From an uncultured Desulfovibrio sp. (GTDB lineage Bacteria > Desulfobacterota > Desulfovibrionia > Desulfovibrionales > Desulfovibrionaceae), in assembly GCA_946490455.1 (NCBI GenBank), contig CAMLXE010000015.1, positions 1-14,145 on the forward strand: a DNA stretch of 14,145 nucleotides. The letters run 5' to 3'. The notes beneath the pieces are model-generated. The model was given only the letters and a program-made list of their open reading frames with translations. It was not told the DNA's origin and searched no databases. The position numbers and the translations under genes were made by a program. Of this stretch, positions 1-6,981 are shown one piece after another (the stretch's first letter is position 1; the number at the start of each line of letters is the position of its first letter).

Positions 1-1
1 G

Positions 2-820
2 CAAAACCTTTTTCAGGATTTCTGGCAGCAGATTGCTCCGCGGGGTATTGCTGCCATTTCTCCAGAAGATGGAAAACGATTTGCGGAACTTTTTGGTTCT
101 GAACGCGTGGAACTTGTTTCCAACATCAAATTCGATCGCGCCCTGCCCTCGAACACGGATACCCCCTGTCCTTCAGAACTGCTTGAGCTGCTGCCTCCTG
201 CCACGCATGGAGGCAGGACGGTGCTGCTGGCATCGGTTCGAGCAGAGGAAGAAGAAGCACTCATGGGTGTTCTGCGGTATCTGCGTACCGGCAGGACAGA
301 AAAAACACTCCCCACCATCATCATTGCCCCCAGACACATGCACCGTGTGCAGCACTGGCTTGACCATCTGCACAAGGACGGCATCACTCCCCTGACCAGG
401 GCTTCCCGCACAGAAGCCTTTCCTGCCGCATCCGTCATTGTCTGGGACAGATTCGGAGAACTGGGACACCTGTACAAACTTGCCGATGCGGTTTTCGTTG
501 GCGGCAGTCTCGCCCCTCTGGGAGGACAGAATTTTCTTGAACCTCTGGGAATGGGGAAAATTCCCTGCTGCGGGCCGTCATTGGAAAACTTTATCTGGGC
601 TCTTCAGGGAACGCCTCAACATCCCGAAGATACACTGGAAGCCCGGGGACTGCTTCACCGATGCAAGGATGCGCATGCCGTGGCGGTTACTCTGAAGCAG
701 ACTCTCGCTGAATCACCTTCTCCGGATACCGTTCTTGTCCGCTTCCGGGAATGGCTTGATCCCCGCCTTGGAGGAACGCAACGCTGCGCCGAGCTTATCC
801 TGAACCAGGGACAGGAATGA
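2..820 (+). CDS. waaA: 3-deoxy-D-manno-octulosonic acid (Kdo) transferase, C-terminal part (partial at window edge)
   Basis: Kdo transferase moves Kdo from CMP-Kdo onto lipid IV-A at the inner face of the cytoplasmic membrane, an early step of LPS inner-core synthesis. The reading frame is open from base 2 and runs 272 residues to TGA at 818-820; the start and N-terminal third lie outside the window (family length is about 420-430). Visible family hallmarks are SNIKFDR near residue 40, the glycosyltransferase segment with LASVRAEEEEAL and IIIAPRH, and the strong C-terminal block VWDRFGELGHLYKLADAVF followed by GGSLAPLGGQNFLEP and GPSLENF, which binds the nucleotide sugar in GT-B enzymes. Many homologues have GGHN where this one has GGQN, a His-to-Gln change. 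It is convergent with pepA and separated from it by a hairpin. An internal GTG at 107 is not taken as a start because family similarity continues upstream of it. Confidence 0.92.
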   Translation, partial: QNLFQDFWQQIAPRGIAAISPEDGKRFAELFGSERVELVSNIKFDRALPSNTDTPCPSELLELLPPATHGGRTVLLASVRAEEEEALMGVLRYLRTGRTEKTLPTIIIAPRHMHRVQHWLDHLHKDGITPLTRASRTEAFPAASVIVWDRFGELGHLYKLADAVFVGGSLAPLGGQNFLEPLGMGKIPCCGPSLENFIWALQGTPQHPEDTLEARGLLHRCKDAHAVAVTLKQTLAESPSPDTVLVRFREWLDPRLGGTQRCAELILNQGQE

Positions 821-847
821 CAGTCATTCATATCTGATAACATAAGA

Positions 848-879
848 CGGCCCATGGTATATGAAAATACCATGGGCCG
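848..879. terminator. Hairpin between convergent waaA and pepA, probable bidirectional terminator
   Basis: A perfect 13-bp stem (CGGCCCATGGTAT at 848-860 pairs with 867-879) closes a 6-nt loop, 27 nt after the waaA stop and 22 nt after the pepA stop. Its place between converging genes fits a shared terminator. Neither side has a real T-tract (AATCTCTTC on the plus side, TCTTATGTT on the minus side), so intrinsic termination may be weak or helped by Rho. Confidence 0.65.
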
Positions 880-901
880 AATCTCTTCAGGCAAAAAGAT
901 T

Positions 902-2416
902 CTAGGCCAGTGCCAGCTCGACAAGCGTCCGAACGGCAAAGCCTGTGGCGCCAGCCGGGCAGTTGACAATCTTGCGTGTGACAAAGGCCGGTCCCGCCAC
1001 ATCAAGGTGTGCCCACGGAATTTCCGGTTTGACAAACTGCTTCAGAAAAACGCCAGCGCTGCATGCGCCTCCGGCTCTGGCGCCGGAATTGGCAAAATCT
1101 GCCGTTTCACTCTTGAGATTTTCAAAATAGCGATCCCAGAGAGGCAGTGGCCAATACGGCTCACCGACGATCTCACCAAGATCCTTAATCCGCTGAGCAA
1201 GCGTTGCATCCTGACAGAACAGCCCGGCGACATCATCACCAAGAGCTACGACACAGGCTCCCGTAAGCGTAGCGACATCCACAAGCATGGAAGGCGTCCA
1301 GCGCTTCTGCGCGTAGGCAAGTGCATCACAAAGTACAAGTCTTCCTTCGGCATCGGTATTGACGATTTCCACCATTTTTCCGGCCAATGTCGTCACCACA
1401 TCTCCGGGACGAACCGAATGCGCATCGGGCATATTTTCCGCACAGGCCATCAACCCGATAACTCGACGCTGGACATCAAGCTGACCAAGGGCTTCAAACA
1501 GCCCCAGCACAGCAGCAGCGCCCCCCATATCGCCCTTCATTTCCCACATGCCTGCAGCAGGCTTGATGCAGATGCCACCGCTGTCAAAGGTTATCCCCTT
1601 GCCAACGACAACCAGCGGAGCTTCTTCTTCGTGCCCAGACGGCACATGCTCCAGAATCACCAGTCTCGGCTCATTGACAGACCCGGCAGCCACGGCAGCG
1701 AAGGCCCCCATGCCAAGTTCGATGATTTCCTTACGACCGAACACCTCACATGACATGCCATGCCGGCGTGCAACCTTTGCCGCTTCAGATGCCAGATCTT
1801 CGGGGGTCAGATGATTGGCTGGAGTATTGGCAAGATTGCGGGCCAGAATAACAGCCTCTGCACAGGATTCACCACGGCGGGCTGCCGTTCTCACCTTGTC
1901 ATCCACGGCATCTTCGTGAGCCAGTATGCCCATCCAGCGGGGATCGACAGGTTCGGATTCTCGGGTGCTGGAAGATTTGAATCTGTTGTTGCGCCACAGG
2001 CCAAGCATGGCAGCACATACCGTTTCTTCAACAACCCTTTCCCCATCTTCATGCAGACGGAAAAGCGAGGAAACTGGTATGCCAAACGTTTCCAGTCCAA
2101 GATCCCGGCAGCGTACGGCAGCCAGACCGGAGGCCTCCCGAACTCGATCCAGAATCTCTCCTTTTGTCAGCTCCGACAGATTTCCAAGTCCGACCAGCAA
2201 CGCCCGTGACAGAGGATGGGCTGGCGGTCCATAGATAACGGAAACCTCCCCTTTCTTGCCTCGAAAATCCCGTGTTCCAGGTGCAATGGTCAGCCATGCA
2301 ATCGAATCAACCAGATCCGATGCAGCCTGCTCAAGTTTTTCGCCCTCTGCGAGGAACAAGACAACAGCGTCGGCCGACCAGGCTTCCGGTCCTCCTGCCT
2401 GAAAACGCAAATCCAT
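902..2416 (-). CDS. pepA: Leucyl aminopeptidase, peptidase family M17 (PepA)
   Basis: Cytosolic di-metal aminopeptidase that removes N-terminal residues, preferring Leu, from peptides left by ATP-dependent proteases. The protein is 504 aa, normal for the family. The N-terminal macro-like domain covers about residues 1-170 and the catalytic domain about 185-504. Metal ligands and active-site residues are all present: K273 and D278 in VGKGITFDSGG, K285, D296 in MKGDMGG, and D355, E357 and R359 in the family signature NTDAEGRL. They line up with E. coli PepA K270, D275, K282, D293, D352, E354 and R356 at a constant offset of 3. The ATG at 2414-2416 has AAGGAG 8 nt upstream. It lies 38 nt after the sigma-54 regulator and is probably co-transcribed with it. 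Many M17 members also bind DNA (XerA in E. coli); nothing here tests that. Confidence 0.97.
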   Translation of the reverse strand: MDLRFQAGGPEAWSADAVVLFLAEGEKLEQAASDLVDSIAWLTIAPGTRDFRGKKGEVSVIYGPPAHPLSRALLVGLGNLSELTKGEILDRVREASGLAAVRCRDLGLETFGIPVSSLFRLHEDGERVVEETVCAAMLGLWRNNRFKSSSTRESEPVDPRWMGILAHEDAVDDKVRTAARRGESCAEAVILARNLANTPANHLTPEDLASEAAKVARRHGMSCEVFGRKEIIELGMGAFAAVAAGSVNEPRLVILEHVPSGHEEEAPLVVVGKGITFDSGGICIKPAAGMWEMKGDMGGAAAVLGLFEALGQLDVQRRVIGLMACAENMPDAHSVRPGDVVTTLAGKMVEIVNTDAEGRLVLCDALAYAQKRWTPSMLVDVATLTGACVVALGDDVAGLFCQDATLAQRIKDLGEIVGEPYWPLPLWDRYFENLKSETADFANSGARAGGACSAGVFLKQFVKPEIPWAHLDVAGPAFVTRKIVNCPAGATGFAVRTLVELALA

Positions 2417-2454
2417 GGTTCAAACTCCTTTCACTATCAGCCCAATGATCATTT

Positions 2455-3852
2455 TCATTCAGATGACTGAATATTATAACTTTTCAATTTTCGATGCAGA
2501 TAGCTGCGTTCAAGTCCGATCGTTTCGGCAAGTCGGGTTATATTTCCACCGCATTCGTGCAGCTTGGTCGCAAGATACTGCGCCTCAAATACGGCACGAG
2601 CCTTTTTGAAATCAAGCCCGGGCTCAAAGGCTTCAGCAAGTCCGGCAACCGGCGATGCGTCTCCACAGCTGGAGGCCGTATCCCCAGAGCCCTTCTGACG
2701 CATTTCCGCAGGGAGATCGACAGGCAGCACCGTACGCCCCCCGTAGAGAATGACCATCCGTTCGGCAAAATTTCTCAATTCCCGAACATTGCCGGGCCAG
2801 GAGTATTCCAGAAGTCGTTCCAGCGTTTCCGGAGCATATACGGGAGGCTGGCTGGCATGAACAGCACACAGTCTGGACGTAAAGGCATCAAGCAAAAGAC
2901 GAATATCATCTCCCCGCTCGCGCAGAGGGGGCAGATGCAGCGGCAGAACACGCAAGCGATAATATAAATCCTCACGGAATGTTCCAGCCGCGATGGCCTC
3001 TTCAAGATTCTTGTTGGTTGCCGCTATAACGCGCACATCCACCTTGATGGTGCGCGAGCCGCCAACTCTCTCAAAGGCCTGCTCCTGAAGGATGCGCAGG
3101 ATCTTGGCCTGCGTCTTCAGGCTCATGTCACCGATTTCATCCAGAAACAGCGTTCCGTTATTGGCCATTTCAAAGCGTCCGGGACGGGCCTGATCCGCAC
3201 TGGTAAAAGCTCCCTTCTCATGACCGAACAGTTCACTCTCGATCAGCTCTTCCGGAATGGCCGCACAGTTGACGGCTATCATGGGAGCATTGGCTCTTTT
3301 GCTTCCCGCGTGCAGCGCCCGGGCGGCGAGCTCCTTGCCAGTACCATTCTCACCGGTAAGCAGAACCCATACGTCCGTTGGAGCAACTCTTTCCAGAAGT
3401 CTCCGAAATTCCAGCATGGGCGGAGACTGACCAATCAGTTCATCCTGTTCCGGCAATGCCGTGCGCAGCACTCGATTTTCCCGGCGCAGTGAAACAGCTT
3501 CCAGCGCTCTGGAAGCCACAATCACCACCTTCTCCAGAGAAAGGGGTTTTTCAATAAAATCATAAGCGCCCTGCTGAATGGCATTGACTGCCGTTTCAAT
3601 CGTCCCATGTCCTGAAATCATGACCACAGGAAGATCCGGATGCGCCGCATGCAGCGTCTTCTGTGCCGTGAGCCCATCCATGCCGGGCAGCCAGATATCC
3701 AGAAACACAAGATCGGGTGCCTCGGAATCAACCAGCGCAAGGCCTTCCTCAGCCGTGGGGGCTTCCAGAACGTCATATCCCTCGTCTTCCAGAATACCCC
3801 GCAAGGAAAAACGGATAGATTCCTCGTCGTCAATAACAAGTATGCACGCCAT
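2455..3852 (-). CDS. Sigma-54-dependent response regulator, NtrC/NtrX family
   Basis: Two-component transcription activator of 465 aa that would open sigma-54 RNA polymerase promoters after phosphorylation. The receiver domain (1-120) has acidic residues D8 and D9, phospho-acceptor D52, S80 and K102. The AAA+ domain (about 138-370) has Walker A GENGTGKE at 167-174 and Walker B with D238 and E239. The sigma-54 contact loop reads GAFTSA (214-219) instead of the usual GAFTGA. The C-terminal Fis-type helix-turn-helix (about 432-462) with ERSYLHRKLKSYNI resembles NtrX. The ATG at 3850-3852 is chosen because MACILVIDDE is where receiver domains begin and GAGGAA lies just upstream; a longer frame adds 27 unrelated residues that run into the gdx stop region. 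No histidine kinase is in the window, so partner and targets are unknown. Confidence 0.93.
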   Translation of the reverse strand: MACILVIDDEESIRFSLRGILEDEGYDVLEAPTAEEGLALVDSEAPDLVFLDIWLPGMDGLTAQKTLHAAHPDLPVVMISGHGTIETAVNAIQQGAYDFIEKPLSLEKVVIVASRALEAVSLRRENRVLRTALPEQDELIGQSPPMLEFRRLLERVAPTDVWVLLTGENGTGKELAARALHAGSKRANAPMIAVNCAAIPEELIESELFGHEKGAFTSADQARPGRFEMANNGTLFLDEIGDMSLKTQAKILRILQEQAFERVGGSRTIKVDVRVIAATNKNLEEAIAAGTFREDLYYRLRVLPLHLPPLRERGDDIRLLLDAFTSRLCAVHASQPPVYAPETLERLLEYSWPGNVRELRNFAERMVILYGGRTVLPVDLPAEMRQKGSGDTASSCGDASPVAGLAEAFEPGLDFKKARAVFEAQYLATKLHECGGNITRLAETIGLERSYLHRKLKSYNIQSSE

Positions 3853-3892
3853 AGTTTCCTCGCCGTTGTCCCACGTTTGCCCATTCAGGGTA

Positions 3893-4213
3893 TCAGCCTT
3901 CCGAAACCAGCTTAAGGCCCACAATACCCGCAAGAATCAGACCGATGCAGAATAATCGTCCTGGAGAAGCCGGTTCTCCGAAAAGAACAATCCCAAGCAA
4001 GACCGTTCCTACGGCCCCTATTCCTGTCCATACGGCATAGGCCGTTCCTACAGGAAGGTGACGAACTGCCAGGGCAAGAAGCAGCACACTCAACGCCATG
4101 CTTACCAGAGTAAAGACAGATGGCCAGAGTCGGGTAAATCCCTCCGCATACTTGAGCCCTACAGCCCAGCCCATTTCAAGCATTCCAGCAAGCACAAGAA
4201 GAAACCAGTCCAT
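3893..4213 (-). CDS. gdx: Small multidrug resistance family guanidinium exporter (Gdx/SugE)
   Basis: Inner-membrane proton-coupled antiporter that exports guanidinium; the family works as an antiparallel dimer. The protein is 106 aa with four hydrophobic helices, the normal size. Residues that mark the guanidinium-selective subtype are all present: G10, E13, W16, S42, Y59 and W62, within the typical blocks WAVGLKYAEGF and LPVGTAYAVWTGIGAVGT. The start ATG at 4211-4213 gives the standard N-terminus MDWFLLVLAGMLE and follows the SD GGGGGA at a 5-nt spacing; the longer in-frame version (to 4297) would read through the riboswitch hairpins and is rejected. The gene directly follows a guanidine-II-type riboswitch, independent support for the substrate. 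It begins 141 nt after lon and ends 40 nt before the response regulator. The older name sugE reflects a groEL-suppression phenotype, not its transport role. Confidence 0.95.
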   Translation of the reverse strand: MDWFLLVLAGMLEMGWAVGLKYAEGFTRLWPSVFTLVSMALSVLLLALAVRHLPVGTAYAVWTGIGAVGTVLLGIVLFGEPASPGRLFCIGLILAGIVGLKLVSEG

Positions 4214-4218
4214 ATGTT

Positions 4219-4280
4219 CCCCCATGTTACGGGGTCGTCCCCTGTTTCTTCCCTTCCGATCGGAGGTCGTCCTCCGACCG
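4219..4280 (-). promoter_or_regulatory. Guanidine-II (mini-ykkC) riboswitch in the gdx leader
   Basis: Read on the minus strand, the leader has two short hairpins, both capped by the tetraloop ACGA. P1 is CGGAGG-ACGA-CCTCCG (4276 to 4261; a further A-U pair at 4277/4260 and two pairs beyond a mismatch extend it). P2 is GGGG-ACGA-CCCC (4242 to 4231). The linker is 18 nt. Two hairpins with ACGR loops define the guanidine-II class, in which each loop binds one guanidinium and the loops dock together. The SD GGGGG (4223 to 4219) follows P2 by 7 nt. Without ligand, CCCC of P2 (4234 to 4231) can instead pair with this SD; ligand would stabilise P2 and free it, giving a translational ON switch. The class assignment rests on visible structure and on the downstream gdx gene; ligand response is inferred. 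Confidence 0.9.
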
Positions 4281-4354
4281 AAGCCCATCCAACGCAAAAA
4301 TCATCGCTGCTGGCAGCATTCAATGCTTTGGCAATACCTGAGAACCAGTCTGCC

Positions 4355-6844
4355 CTATTGAACAGAATCGCCAGCAGTCTCGTCAGATTCCGGACAGGAA
4401 AAGGTATCCAGCCTCAGTGATTGCGTAAGCGAGACGCTATCTGACGTTTCCGGAAAAATTTCATCCCGCCTTGCCGCCAGAGCCAGAGGGAGGACCTCAT
4501 CCACATGCTCCACGAGTTCAATATGCAACGTATCAAGGATTTCTTCCGGAACTTCCTTGAGGTCCTTGGCGTTATCCTTCGGAATAATGACCAGCCGCAT
4601 TCTGGCCCGACTGGCAGCCAGGAGCTTCTCCCGCAAACCTCCAATAGGAAGCACCCGTCCGCGCAACGTTACCTCTCCCGTCATGGCAACGTCATGATGA
4701 ACGGGAATTCCCAGCAAGGCTGACACAAGACTCGTCGTTATGGCAATGCCTGCTGAAGGCCCATCCTTGGGAGTCGCTCCTTCAGGGAAATGCGTATGAA
4801 TATCTATCGCCTTATGGAAATCAGGTTTCAGCCCAAAAGAAGTTGAACGGGAACGAACATAGGACAGTGCGGCCTTGGCCGATTCGCTCATGACCTCACC
4901 AATCTTTCCGGTTGCAACCACATGCCCCTTGCCGGGCATGATGACCGTCTCCACCGTGAGCAGAACACCTCCGACTCCCGTATAGGCCAGCCCGTTGACC
5001 ACACCGACCCGGGGCATGTTCTCGCCTTCATCCTCGCGGTATTTGCGGACTCCAAGCAGGCTTTCAAGGTCATCTTTCGATATGGTCACCGTGTGTTCCG
5101 TGCTGCCTTCTTCCACCAGTCTGATAGCCACCTTGCGGCAAAGAGCTGCAATTTCCCGCTCCAGATTTCGGACTCCGGCCTCTCGCGTATAGGACCGGAT
5201 GACGTCAATAAGAGCGTCATCTGCAAGTTTCATGTTTTCCGGCTTCAGTCCATGCTGTTTCAGCTGACGTGGCAGAAGAAAATCCCGCGCAATATGCATT
5301 TTTTCTATTTCAAGATAGCTTGGGATTTCAATTAGTTCCATTCGGTCACGAAGCGGAGCCGGAATACTGTGCAAGGAGTTTGCCGTCGTGATGAAAAAGA
5401 CTTTGGACAAATCATAATCCAAATCAAGATAATGATCGCCAAAGGCACAGTTCTGTTCGGGATCAAGGACCTCAAGAAGAGCCGATGCAGGATCACCACG
5501 AAAATCGGAACTCATCTTGTCTATTTCATCAAGGCAAAACAGAGGATTGCTGCTTTTGACCCGCTTCAGCGCCATGATAATCTTTCCCGGCATGGCTCCT
5601 ACATATGTCCGCCGGTGTCCACGAATTTCTGCCTCATCCCGGACGCCCCCCAGAGAAAGACGCACATACTCGCGGCCAGTAGCGCGTGCCACGGAACGAG
5701 CCAGAGAAGTCTTGCCGACACCGGGGGGGCCGACAAAACAGAGGATGGGTCCCTTGAGTCCTCCCGTAAGCTTCTGCACGGCAAGATATTCAAGAATGCG
5801 CTGCTTCGGTTTTTCAAGGCCGAAATGATCCGCATCAAGGATGCGCCGTGCCTCTGCTATATCAATGACGGTTTCCTTCATCTCGTTCCAGGGGAGATCA
5901 AGAATCCAGTCGATATAGCCACGGACAATGGAATATTCTGCAGATGCCGGAACCATCTGGCGCAACTTGCGTATTTCAGCCAGTCCCTTTTCCAGCGCCT
6001 CCTCAGGCAGATCCTTGGCACGCAGACGCTTTTCCAGCTCGGCGCTTTCCGCCTGAGGATCGTCGTCTCGTCCCATTTCCTTGTTGATCGCCTTGATCTG
6101 CTCATTCAGATAATATTCACGCTGGTTACGATCCATCTGATCCTTAACCCGATCCTTGATGCGACGATCAATGGCACGCAGCTCCATATCTTCATTCAGC
6201 AGATTCAGAACCTGCTCAAGCCGCTGAATCGGGTCTTCAATCTCAAGGATTTCCTGTCTCCGGTGATAGTCTCCCCTGAGAAGGGGCAGCAGCGCATCAG
6301 CCAGCTGTCCGGGTTCCTGCAGCATGGCAATGGAGGCCATGGCATCAGGCGTCAGTTTTCGATTGGAACGGGCATACTGATTCAGGGCACCAAAAACCGC
6401 ATCCATCAGAACCTGTCCTTCGGCGGTGCGTGCCCCCTTGAGCGGCATGGGACTTACCCGCACCATGGGCCAGCTTTCCCGCCCGAAGGGATATTCCGCA
6501 TCAGCAGGGAATACAGGACTCCAATAAGCCCGATAAAGGCCTTCAAAAACAACCTTGAGAGGCCCCTCAGGCAGGCGTGTACAGTGGAGAACACGGCTGA
6601 CAATGGCCACAGGATACAGGTTGTCGGGCAAGGTCTTTTCCTGTGCCGAATCTTTCTGCACGATCAGACAGATCCGTCTGTCATGGGTTTTGAGGGCGTT
6701 TTCCACAGCGCTGATCGAGGCTTCACGCTCCACAAAAAGCGGCAAGACGGCATGAGGAGACATGACCACCTCACGCAGGGGCATAAGCGGCAAAATCACG
6801 CCTTCCTTTCCAGCGCCGCCATTCGTGTCGGTACTCTGAAACAT
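4355..6844 (-). CDS. lon: ATP-dependent endopeptidase La (Lon protease)
   Basis: Cytosolic homohexameric AAA+ serine protease that degrades misfolded proteins and selected regulators. The protein is 829 aa. The LON substrate-binding domain occupies about residues 16-205 (starting VILPLMPLREVV), followed by a helical region, the ATPase with Walker A GPPGVGKT (372-379) and Walker B LFCLDEID (D439, E440), and the protease domain with catalytic S697 in PKDGPSAG and K740 in GGLREK, matching E. coli S679 and K722 at a constant offset of 18. A Ser/Thr/Asp/Glu-rich tail of roughly 27 residues extends past the usual C-terminus. ATG at 6842-6844 is preferred, since AAGGA sits about 7 nt upstream; an in-frame start at 6892 would put the terminator-like hairpin inside the coding sequence. 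It follows clpX by 137 nt. Confidence 0.97.
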   Translation of the reverse strand: MFQSTDTNGGAGKEGVILPLMPLREVVMSPHAVLPLFVEREASISAVENALKTHDRRICLIVQKDSAQEKTLPDNLYPVAIVSRVLHCTRLPEGPLKVVFEGLYRAYWSPVFPADAEYPFGRESWPMVRVSPMPLKGARTAEGQVLMDAVFGALNQYARSNRKLTPDAMASIAMLQEPGQLADALLPLLRGDYHRRQEILEIEDPIQRLEQVLNLLNEDMELRAIDRRIKDRVKDQMDRNQREYYLNEQIKAINKEMGRDDDPQAESAELEKRLRAKDLPEEALEKGLAEIRKLRQMVPASAEYSIVRGYIDWILDLPWNEMKETVIDIAEARRILDADHFGLEKPKQRILEYLAVQKLTGGLKGPILCFVGPPGVGKTSLARSVARATGREYVRLSLGGVRDEAEIRGHRRTYVGAMPGKIIMALKRVKSSNPLFCLDEIDKMSSDFRGDPASALLEVLDPEQNCAFGDHYLDLDYDLSKVFFITTANSLHSIPAPLRDRMELIEIPSYLEIEKMHIARDFLLPRQLKQHGLKPENMKLADDALIDVIRSYTREAGVRNLEREIAALCRKVAIRLVEEGSTEHTVTISKDDLESLLGVRKYREDEGENMPRVGVVNGLAYTGVGGVLLTVETVIMPGKGHVVATGKIGEVMSESAKAALSYVRSRSTSFGLKPDFHKAIDIHTHFPEGATPKDGPSAGIAITTSLVSALLGIPVHHDVAMTGEVTLRGRVLPIGGLREKLLAASRARMRLVIIPKDNAKDLKEVPEEILDTLHIELVEHVDEVLPLALAARRDEIFPETSDSVSLTQSLRLDTFSCPESDETAGDSVQ

Positions 6845-6863
6845 GATGGTTCCTTGATGGATG

Positions 6864-6914
6864 AAAAAAGTATCCGCTCCGGCAAGGCTCAAACTCGCCT
6901 GCCAAATGCGGATA
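6864..6914 (-). terminator. Intrinsic terminator-like hairpin in the clpX-lon gap, in the lon leader
   Basis: On the minus strand TATCCGC (6914 to 6908) pairs with GCGGATA (6877 to 6871), and inside it GGCAGGC (6903 to 6897) pairs with GCCTTGCC (6888 to 6881) with one bulge; the apical loop is about 8 nt. A C and then six T's follow (6869 to 6864). This is a good intrinsic terminator for the clpX transcript. It ends 19 nt before the lon ATG, too close for a lon promoter to fit behind it, so it also sits in any lon leader RNA. Confidence 0.72.
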
Positions 6915-6946
6915 TCTCAATTTTCCTGAAAGGTACCCTTGGGTGA

Positions 6947-6973
6947 CCGCCGGACGGAACACCCGCCCGGCGG
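6947..6973 (-). other. GC-rich stem-loop just downstream of clpX
   Basis: An 11-bp stem with one G-U wobble (CCGCCGGGCGG, loop GTGTT, then CCGTCCGGCGG, minus strand) starts 8 nt after the clpX stop codon. No T-tract follows (next bases TCACCC), so it is more likely to protect the mRNA 3' end or to aid termination at the stronger hairpin downstream than to terminate alone. Confidence 0.55.
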
Positions 6974-6981
6974 AAAAGGAC

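Noticed and set aside
854..1753. Long plus-strand open frame (299 codons) opposite pepA
   Set aside because: It is antisense to a gene with all catalytic residues, shows no recognisable domain, and begins inside the waaA-pepA hairpin.
4281..4354. Possible terminator between lon and gdx (GCTGC-CA-GCAGC followed by GATGATTTTT)
   Set aside because: The loop would be only two bases and the T's are offset from the stem, so it is not a convincing terminator; no clear gdx promoter was found in this stretch either.
5369..6946. Plus-strand open frame of 525 codons opposite lon
   Set aside because: The minus-strand Lon is complete and unmistakable; the antisense product has no family features and the frame is a codon-bias shadow.
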